The position numbers and the translations under genes are program-made. From contig DLYX01000357.1 of assembly GCA_003447545.1 (NCBI GenBank), forward strand, positions 5,840-13,417: a stretch of DNA of 7,578 bases, given 5' to 3'. This stretch comes from Deltaproteobacteria bacterium (GTDB taxonomy: Bacteria; Desulfobacterota; Binatia; UBA12015). The notes under the pieces were generated by a model that saw nothing but the letters and a program-made list of their open reading frames with translations, was not told where the DNA came from and ran no database searches. Below, piece by piece: positions 1-4,959 of this stretch (its first letter is position 1; each line of letters begins with the position of its first letter).

Positions 1-462
1 GCGGGAGGCTGCTTCGGAATCCAGATGTTCGAGAGGGAGAATCTGGGTCACGATCCGATCGGAAGGAACTTCGCCCCGTCGCTCGAGCGGCAAGCCGGAT
101 TGTCGAGCGTTCTTGATCTGTATGATCTTGGTGACCGGGCCGGTGTCGACCACCGTGAATCCCTTGACCTGGAGGCCGGACTGGAACATGCGGTAGGCTT
201 CGGCGACGGTAATCTCGGAGGGGGCAATCAGCGAGAGCCTTCCCTTGATCTTTTCGTCGAGAACGAAGTTGCGACCCGTGATCTCGCTGATGAACTTCAC
301 CAGCGTCGGGATCTCCACATTCTGGAAATCCATGCGGACGAGGTCATCGGGGCCGAGGGGAATCGGCGCACCATCGGCTTCAGTCTCCTGCGCCGGGGCA
401 AGGGAGGGAACGCCCGCAAGACCGAGGGTCAGTGCGGTTATCAGAAGGAAAATAATTCTCAT
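1..462 (-). CDS. gspD: GspD, type II secretion secretin (N-terminal part, cut by window edge)
   Basis: This is the first 154 codons of the outer-membrane secretin of a type II secretion system, the ring-shaped channel through which folded exoproteins leave the periplasm. A Sec signal peptide covers about residues 1-25 (hydrophobic IIFLLITALTLGLAG, likely cleavage after APAQ). Residues about 40-125 match the secretin N0 domain, with the characteristic pattern VRMDFQNVEIPTLVKFISE, then TGRNFVLDEKIKG, then the VAEAYRMFQSGL and GFTVVDTG stretches. The SDRIVTQILPLEHLD stretch near residue 134 begins the first N1 repeat. The remaining N domains and the barrel lie outside the window. The ATG at 462-460 overlaps the gspC stop as ATGA, so translation is probably coupled. 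Order and overlap with gspC are typical of a gsp operon. A type IV pilus PilQ secretin is the alternative, but the GspC neighbour makes GspD far more likely. Confidence 0.93.
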   Translation of the reverse strand, partial: MRIIFLLITALTLGLAGVPSLAPAQETEADGAPIPLGPDDLVRMDFQNVEIPTLVKFISEITGRNFVLDEKIKGRLSLIAPSEITVAEAYRMFQSGLQVKGFTVVDTGPVTKIIQIKNARQSGLPLERRGEVPSDRIVTQILPLEHLDSEAASR

Positions 463-1319
463 CGGATCTCGTAGGTCAGGGTGCGAGGTTCCTTGCCGCG
501 CAGCACGTCGATGGTGAGGCGGTTCTCGCCCTTCAAATCTTCCAACAGGCCCATGGCACGGGCGGGGTCATTCAGGTCCATTCCATTGACGCGCTGGACC
601 ACATCATTGTTTTTGAGTCCGAGTTTCTGAAAGAGGCTGTTGCGTCGAATCGCGAAGATTCGGAATCCGTTGGCGGCACCGTCCTTCATATTGGGGACAG
701 CGCGCATTTGGGTGAAGAGCGTTCCCAGATTCTCCAACTGGTGTTCGACTTCGGTCTGAGCGACCATCCAGCGGTCATCGCCCAACTCCTGAATATTGCT
801 GTTTTTCGAAGTTTTCTTGGTCGTCTTTTTGGCAGATTCCACAGCGACATCGGGCGGCACCACGAGGAGTTCCTCAACGCCGCCCCGGCGCAACACAGCT
901 CGCCGCCAGCCAATCCGGGCGAGTTCCGCCCCGTTGAGTTCCTCGCCGATCCCGACAACGACTTGCTCCTTGCCGGATTTATCCTCGACGATCGCAAAAC
1001 CGGCGCGACCGCTCCCGCCTGTCCCGAGCAAGCGCATATCGGTGGGGCCCGCTGGAATTCCCCCGCCAAAGTTGGCGACGTCGGGTTCGTCCGACGGTGC
1101 CGCAAAAAGGTCTCGTTTGGTCATCACGAGATAATCCGAAACGGGACGCACTTTCGCGGAATCCTTGGGCTGAGTGACGCCGACCGAGGCGTCACTGGAA
1201 GACCGTTGAAGCCTGCTTTGAACAATGCCGGAGATGCCGCTCGCGAGATACCAGGCGGCAATCCCCAGCAGGGCCAGTTGGCAGACGACCCAGTAGGGGC
1301 GGCTGATGCGTGTAATCAC
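459..1319 (-). CDS. gspC: GspC, type II secretion inner-membrane protein with PDZ domain
   Basis: GspC is the bitopic inner-membrane subunit that links the T2SS inner-membrane platform to the GspD secretin. This 286-residue protein has a short cytoplasmic N-terminus and one membrane segment at about residues 10-33 (VVCQLALLGIAAWYLASGI). A low-complexity linker follows, then an HR domain at about 64-154, containing KRDLFAAP, RLLGTGG and VVGIGEELNGAEL. A Lys/Thr-rich hinge (KKTTKKTSK, about 164-172) leads to a C-terminal PDZ domain at about 210-286, containing NSLFQKLGLKNNDVVQRVNG. Family members end in either a PDZ or a coiled coil; this one has the PDZ form, also usual in Deltaproteobacteria. 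The start is GTG at 1319-1317. An in-frame TGA lies directly upstream, and no later start codon would keep the membrane segment. No strong Shine-Dalgarno precedes it. The TGA stop at 461-459 overlaps the gspD start. Confidence 0.93.
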   Translation of the reverse strand: MITRISRPYWVVCQLALLGIAAWYLASGISGIVQSRLQRSSSDASVGVTQPKDSAKVRPVSDYLVMTKRDLFAAPSDEPDVANFGGGIPAGPTDMRLLGTGGSGRAGFAIVEDKSGKEQVVVGIGEELNGAELARIGWRRAVLRRGGVEELLVVPPDVAVESAKKTTKKTSKNSNIQELGDDRWMVAQTEVEHQLENLGTLFTQMRAVPNMKDGAANGFRIFAIRRNSLFQKLGLKNNDVVQRVNGMDLNDPARAMGLLEDLKGENRLTIDVLRGKEPRTLTYEIR

Positions 1320-1342
1320 TCATTAAATTGCCTATGCGAAGG

Positions 1343-1356
1343 TGCACTGACGTGCA
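1343..1356. repeat. Short inverted repeat TGCAC-N4-GTGCA
   Basis: A perfect 5-bp inverted repeat with a 4-nt spacer (TGCAC TGAC GTGCA) lies 24 nt upstream of the gspC start and about 145 nt upstream of lysS. Its symmetry and its place in a divergent promoter region would suit an operator for a dimeric regulator. Arms this short arise often by chance, and I do not recognise it as the box of a known regulator. Confidence 0.25.
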
Positions 1357-1373
1357 AGGAAGCGCGCAGGGAT

Positions 1374-1446
1374 CTCGGAAAATCGTTAATATTTCCGGGT
1401 TCATTTTCCCTACGGGTGGCAAGCGGGAGCGACGCCAGATAGGGAA
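1374..1446 (+). other. Possible structured leader with alternative pairings upstream of lysS
   Basis: Three complementary pairs are visible on the + strand. (A) 1374-1381 can pair with 1392-1399 (8 bp, one G-U, 10-nt loop). (B) GGAAAAT at 1377-1383 is perfectly complementary to ATTTTCC at 1403-1409. (C) TTCCCTA at 1406-1412 is perfectly complementary to TAGGGAA at 1440-1446, with a smaller TGGC/GCCA stem nested inside. A and B exclude each other, and B overlaps C, so the leader could switch between A+C and B. There is no U-tract terminator and no T-box or other known riboswitch signature that I recognise. Seven-base matches within a 180-nt region can occur by chance, and it is unknown whether this stretch is transcribed. 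Confidence 0.22.
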
Positions 1447-1460
1447 CGCTACTGAATAGT

Positions 1461-1479
1461 GCTGTCCGGAGGGGGCAGC
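1461..1479 (+). other. Small hairpin with GGAGG loop in lysS leader
   Basis: The arms GCTGTCC (1461-1467) and GGGCAGC (1473-1479) form a 7-bp stem with one G-U pair. The closed loop is GGAGG (1468-1472), identical to a Shine-Dalgarno core. It lies just upstream of the proposed lysS ribosome binding site (1486-1491). It could be a standby or decoy ribosome site, or simply chance in G-rich sequence. Confidence 0.25.
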
Positions 1480-1485
1480 CCACCT

Positions 1486-1491
1486 GAGGGG
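1486..1491 (+). promoter_or_regulatory. Ribosome binding site of lysS
   Basis: GAGGGG ends 9 nt before the GTG at 1501, a normal Shine-Dalgarno spacing. It supports GTG 1501 over the in-frame GTG at 1459, which has no purine-rich sequence in front of it and would add a low-complexity 14-residue extension. Confidence 0.6.
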
Positions 1492-1500
1492 CGAGGGACC

Positions 1501-2982
1501 GTGAGCGAAGATGATTTGACCCAGGCGCGGCGCGCCAAGCTGGAAACCCTGCGGGCTGCAGGGAATCCCTACCCGAACGATTTCTCTCCCGAACATCGGG
1601 CGGGCACTTTGCAGGCCGAGGCTGAAGAGCTCTCGGCGGACGCGCTGGCCGAAGCGGCTCGAACCGTCGTTGTCGCGGGGCGGGTGATGGCCAAACGCAG
1701 CTTCGGGAAAGCTTTGTTCCTTGTTCTCGAAGATGATTCGGGTCGTATTCAGATCTACCTCCGCAAAAATGATCTCCCCGAAGAAGTATTTGCGCAGGCC
1801 AAACAGACCGATGTGGGAGACCGAATCGGGGTCGTGGGACGTCTGATGCGCACCCGAACGGGAGAGTTGACGGTCGCCGCAGCGGAGCTTGCGCTGATTG
1901 CCAAATGTCTCCATCCTCTGCCCGAGAAATGGCATGGCTTGACGGATGTCGAGGTTCGTTATCGTCAGCGTTATCTCGATCTGGTGGCGACCCCGGGCGG
2001 GCGTGATGTTTTCCGAAAACGGGCCCGCATTCTCACCGGCATCCGCGATTTTCTGACCGAGCGGGATTATATCGAAGTCGAAACCCCGATTCTGCAGAGC
2101 ATCGCCGGCGGAGCTGCGGCGCGCCCCTTCCTGACCCATCACAACACTCTGGACATGCCGCTGCAGTTGCGGATTGCTCCGGAACTCTTTCTCAAAAGGC
2201 TTCTGGTCGGAGGGTTCGAGCGAGTTTTCGAGATCGGGCGAAACTTTCGCAACGAAGGAATTTCCGCGCAGCATAATCCCGAGTTCACCATGCTCGAATT
2301 TTACCAGGCCTACGGAACCTGCGCGGACCTCTTGCCGATGGTGGAAACCCTCGTGGCGGGACTCGCGGAGGCCGTCGCCGGGGGTACGAAGATCGCCTAT
2401 GGTGACGATGAGATCGATTTGACGCCACCTTGGACAAGGCTGGACCTGCTCGATGCGACCGCCGAGAAGGCGGCTTGCGATGCTGGCGATTTGCGCGATC
2501 CCGCGAAGGCAAAGGCGATCGCGGAGCGGCACGGGGTGCATCCCCCTCCGGGTGCAGGTGCTGGTGGGATTGCGACGGCCTTGTTCGAGGAATTGGTCGA
2601 GCCAGAGTTGCTCCAGCCAACGTTTGTGACCGGTTTCCCTGCCGAGGTGTCGCCGCTGGCGCGCCCCAATGATGACGACCCCTTTGTGGTCGACCGATTC
2701 GAGCTCTACGTGACGCGGCGAGAGATGGCGAACGGCTTTTCGGAGCTGAACGACCCGGATTTGCAGCGCGAACGCTTCGAGGCGCAACTTGCCAATCGCG
2801 CGTCAGGCGACGACGAGGCGCACCCGATGGATGCCGACTATGTGCATGCTCTCGAATACGCGATGCCACATGCGGCCGGCTGCGGCATCGGTCTGGACCG
2901 ATTGGTCATGCTTCTATGTGATCTCCCATCGATTCGAGATGCGATTCTCTTCCCGCTGTTGCGCAAGTCGGTGGAAGAGTAG
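1501..2982 (+). CDS. lysS: Class II lysyl-tRNA synthetase
   Basis: This cytoplasmic enzyme charges tRNA-Lys with lysine using ATP. It is 493 residues from the chosen GTG, close to the roughly 500 of bacterial LysS. An N-terminal helix with YPNDF (about residues 24-28) leads into the OB-fold anticodon-binding domain at about 56-135 (VAGRVMAKRSFGKALF, GRIQIYLRKNDLPEEVF). The class II catalytic core follows. Its landmarks are YRQRYLDL (154-161), motif 1 ending in EVETP (192-196), GGAAARPFLTHHN (203-215), motif 2 FERVFEIGRNFRNEGI (239-254), QPTFVTGFPAEVSPLA (372-387), NGFSELNDP (411-419) and motif 3 GIGLDRLVML (462-471) with its conserved Arg. All expected core motifs are present, so it should be active. 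Start choice rests on the GAGGGG at 1486-1491 and family alignment; a GTG at 1459 is the alternative. It is the first gene of the lol-bam operon, and its stop lies 9 nt before the permease gene. Confidence 0.97.
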   Translation: MSEDDLTQARRAKLETLRAAGNPYPNDFSPEHRAGTLQAEAEELSADALAEAARTVVVAGRVMAKRSFGKALFLVLEDDSGRIQIYLRKNDLPEEVFAQAKQTDVGDRIGVVGRLMRTRTGELTVAAAELALIAKCLHPLPEKWHGLTDVEVRYRQRYLDLVATPGGRDVFRKRARILTGIRDFLTERDYIEVETPILQSIAGGAAARPFLTHHNTLDMPLQLRIAPELFLKRLLVGGFERVFEIGRNFRNEGISAQHNPEFTMLEFYQAYGTCADLLPMVETLVAGLAEAVAGGTKIAYGDDEIDLTPPWTRLDLLDATAEKAACDAGDLRDPAKAKAIAERHGVHPPPGAGAGGIATALFEELVEPELLQPTFVTGFPAEVSPLARPNDDDPFVVDRFELYVTRREMANGFSELNDPDLQRERFEAQLANRASGDDEAHPMDADYVHALEYAMPHAAGCGIGLDRLVMLLCDLPSIRDAILFPLLRKSVEE

Positions 2983-2991
2983 GTCTGCGGA

Positions 2992-4269
2992 GTGGGGAAG
3001 AGCTTTGTCTCCTGGCCGGTCCGAATCGGCTGGCGTTTTTTGCGGGCCCGCAGGCGCGAGAGGTTTGTCTCCTTCATCTCGTTGATCGCCGGCGGCGGGG
3101 TCGCGATCGGTGTCATGACGATCTGCATTGTTCAGGCGGTCATGACGGGGTTCGAGGAGGATCTGCGTGCTCGGATTCTCGGATTCAATCCGCAGATCGT
3201 TCTGATGAGTCACGCGGGACTCGTGCGCGATCCGGATGGCCTCGAGTCGGTGGTGGAGGCGGTTCCGGGAGTCGCTGCCGCTTCTCCTTTCGTCTACGGC
3301 CAGGTGATGTTGGCCTCCGAGACCGGCGTGATGGGAGGTATCGTTCGAGGCGTTGTGCCGACCAAGATCGATGATGTTGTCGAGATCCGCCGGCATATTA
3401 CTCAAGGCGATGCGGATCAGCTCGGCCAGCCCATGGCTGTGGAGGTGTTGCTCGATGACCGGGTCGAGACTCTCGAGGTCCCGCAGATCATGCTCGGGTT
3501 TGAACTGGCAGCCTCTCTGGGCGTACGCGTCGGGGACTGGATCAATCTGATGTCGCCGGCGGCGACACCGACAGCGCTGGGCGCGATTCCGCGGATCAAA
3601 CGCTACGCGGTCGGGAGTATCTTCGATTCGGGTATGTACGACTACGATGCCACCGTGATCTTTCTCGCGCTGCCGGATGCGCAGGCTTTTCTGAAGATGG
3701 GGGATACGGTCACCGGGCTCGAGGTCCGGGGATCGGACCTCGATCTGACCCGCGAGACGGCCCGCGCCATCGAGGCCGAGGCGGGGTTTCCGATTTATGC
3801 GCGTGATTGGCTGGAGGTGAACCGCAATCTGTTCGTCGCCTTCGAGCTGGAAAAGCTGGTCCAATTCATCGTCTTGCTGCTCATCGTGACGGTCGCTGCG
3901 TTCAATATTGCGGCCACCTTGATCATGGTCGTCATGGAAAAACGCAAAGATATTGCAGTCTTGAAGGCCATGGGTGCGACCAATCGGGCTATCGCGACCA
4001 TTTTTGTCTTCAAGGGGGCGATGATCGGGATTACCGGGACCCTTGCGGGGGTTCTCGGCGGCCTCGCGGGCTCGCTGCTTCTGGAGCGCTATCAATTCAT
4101 CGATCTGCCGAAGGACGTTTTTTACGTCTCCACGGTGCCGATCCATCTGGAATTGGGGAATTTTCTGGCTGTGGCCGGGGCCAGCATTCTGATTTGCGTC
4201 CTCGCGACTTTGTATCCAGCCTGGCAGGCCGCTCGCCTCGCTCCGGTGGAAGTGATTCGTTACGAGTAG
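2992..4269 (+). CDS. lolC: Lipoprotein-releasing ABC permease, LolC/LolE/LolF family
   Basis: This is the membrane subunit of the Lol ABC transporter, which pulls outer-membrane-destined lipoproteins out of the inner membrane and hands them to LolA. At 425 residues it has the family topology. TM1 is at about 29-53 and a large periplasmic domain at about 55-285. Three more helices lie at about 287-315, 336-364 and 388-408. The N-terminal signature (RERFVSFISLIAGGGVAIGV, GFEEDLRARILG), the cytoplasmic EKRKDIAVLKAMGAT coupling segment and the C-terminal YPAWQAARLAPVEVIRYE are all typical. Residues 188-204 (SPAATPTALGAIPRIKR) resemble the prolines-bounded LolC hook that binds LolA. Only one permease gene lies beside lolD, so it may act as a homodimer (LolF type); C, E and F cannot be separated firmly by eye. 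The GTG start is 9 nt after the lysS stop and has no well-spaced Shine-Dalgarno, which suggests translation coupled to lysS. Confidence 0.92.
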   Translation: MGKSFVSWPVRIGWRFLRARRRERFVSFISLIAGGGVAIGVMTICIVQAVMTGFEEDLRARILGFNPQIVLMSHAGLVRDPDGLESVVEAVPGVAAASPFVYGQVMLASETGVMGGIVRGVVPTKIDDVVEIRRHITQGDADQLGQPMAVEVLLDDRVETLEVPQIMLGFELAASLGVRVGDWINLMSPAATPTALGAIPRIKRYAVGSIFDSGMYDYDATVIFLALPDAQAFLKMGDTVTGLEVRGSDLDLTRETARAIEAEAGFPIYARDWLEVNRNLFVAFELEKLVQFIVLLLIVTVAAFNIAATLIMVVMEKRKDIAVLKAMGATNRAIATIFVFKGAMIGITGTLAGVLGGLAGSLLLERYQFIDLPKDVFYVSTVPIHLELGNFLAVAGASILICVLATLYPAWQAARLAPVEVIRYE

Positions 4270-4272
4270 GAG
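4268..4272 (+). promoter_or_regulatory. Ribosome binding site of lolD (start-deciding)
   Basis: AGGAG overlaps the permease stop codon (TAG, 4267-4269). It lies only 3 nt before the GTG at 4276 and 15 nt before the in-frame ATG at 4288. Neither spacing is ideal, so the true lolD start stays open between these two. Confidence 0.5.
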
Positions 4273-4275
4273 TGG

Positions 4276-4959
4276 GTGAGTAGCGGGATGCAAATCGAAG
4301 CAATTGGACTGCACAAGGAGTACCGGGACGGCGCTCGCCGGGTGTCGGTCCTCGCTGATGTCGATCTGTGCGTGGAACCCGGGGAACGCCTGGGCATTAT
4401 CGGCGAGTCGGGGATCGGAAAAAGCACACTCCTGCATCTTCTCGGAGGGTTGGACCGCCCGTCCGGTGGCACAGTTCGGATCGGCGATACCGACCTTAAT
4501 GAGTGTGATGATCGGGAGCTGGCTCATCTGCGCAATCACAGGATCGGCTTTGTGTTCCAGTTCCATCACCTTCTGGGCGATTTCACCGCGCAGGAAAATG
4601 TCATGATGCCATCGCTGATTGCGGGGGCTTCCCCCGAAGAGGCCGCCCGGCGCAGCCGTGAATTGCTGGCCCGCGTCGGTCTGGAAGACCGTCTGTCACA
4701 TCGCCCGGGTGAGCTCAGCGGCGGAGAACAGCAGCGGGTCGCTGTCGCCCGGGCGATTGTTCGATCGCCAGCACTCGTTCTCGCCGACGAACCGACCGGG
4801 AACCTCGACCCCCAAACCGCCGCCGAGGTGGAAGATCTCCTGCGAGAGCTGAACCGGGAACAGGGTCTGACCCTTGTGGTCGTGACACATAGCGAGCGTC
4901 TGGCGCGAGAAATGGATCGCTGTCTGCGGTTGCGCGGCGGAAAGCTGGAAGCGGCATGA
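4276..4959 (+). CDS. lolD: LolD, lipoprotein-releasing ABC transporter ATPase
   Basis: LolD is the cytoplasmic ATPase that powers lipoprotein extraction by the Lol permease encoded just upstream. The 227 residues match the family length. All ABC motifs are intact: Walker A GESGIGKST (43-51), the Q-loop inside FVFQFHHLL (92-100), signature LSGGE (147-151), Walker B LVLADEP (167-173) followed by TGNLD, and the H-loop histidine at 205 (VVTHS). The QFHHLL stretch and HLLGGLD after Walker A are characteristic of LolD rather than of related MacB or FtsE ATPases. The variable Walker A position has Ile where most relatives have Ser; catalytic Gly, Lys and Ser/Thr are kept. The start is GTG 4276, or possibly ATG 4288, which would remove four residues. 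Its TGA overlaps the bamA ATG as ATGA. Confidence 0.95.
   Translation: MSSGMQIEAIGLHKEYRDGARRVSVLADVDLCVEPGERLGIIGESGIGKSTLLHLLGGLDRPSGGTVRIGDTDLNECDDRELAHLRNHRIGFVFQFHHLLGDFTAQENVMMPSLIAGASPEEAARRSRELLARVGLEDRLSHRPGELSGGEQQRVAVARAIVRSPALVLADEPTGNLDPQTAAEVEDLLRELNREQGLTLVVVTHSERLAREMDRCLRLRGGKLEAA

Larger units (their letters stand above)
1320..1500. promoter_or_regulatory. Divergent intergenic region between gspC and lysS
   Basis: This 181-nt gap separates the divergent gspC and lysS starts, so it should hold promoters for both directions. I could not find a convincing -35/-10 pair on either strand. The best AT-rich patch is 1386-1394 (TTAATATTT), but it has no matching -35 at 16-18 nt on either strand. 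A TTTAAT (5 of 6 to the -10 consensus) on the - strand at 1327-1322 lies too close to the gspC GTG to drive it. The region contains several short inverted repeats, listed separately. It carries no tRNA or other recognisable RNA gene. The assignment as regulatory rests on gene orientation only. Confidence 0.5.

Noticed and set aside
1322..1327. TTTAAT on the - strand as a gspC -10 box.
   Set aside because: A transcript from it would begin at or inside the gspC start codon, and there is no -35 match at 16-18 nt.
708..1442. A 244-codon open frame on the + strand opposite gspC.
   Set aside because: It is antisense to a clear gspC gene, has no domain I recognise and no ribosome site that would support it.
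1334..1459. A 41-codon open frame in the gspC-lysS gap, whose TAG overlaps the upstream GTG of lysS by one base; a possible leader peptide.
   Set aside because: It has no Shine-Dalgarno, only two scattered Lys codons, so no lysine attenuation signal, and no resemblance to a known peptide. An open frame of this length is easy to get by chance in GC-rich DNA.
1459..1500. Extension of LysS to the GTG at 1459.
   Set aside because: It adds a Gly/Pro-rich 14-residue stretch not seen in LysS proteins I know and lacks a ribosome site, whereas GTG 1501 has GAGGGG at 9-nt spacing.
3551..3567. Inverted repeat TGTCGCC-GGC-GGCGACA inside the permease gene.
   Set aside because: It lies within the codons of the conserved hook region (about residues 187-192), and Ser-Pro-Ala-Ala codons in GC-rich DNA readily give such symmetry. 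No terminator-like U-tract follows.
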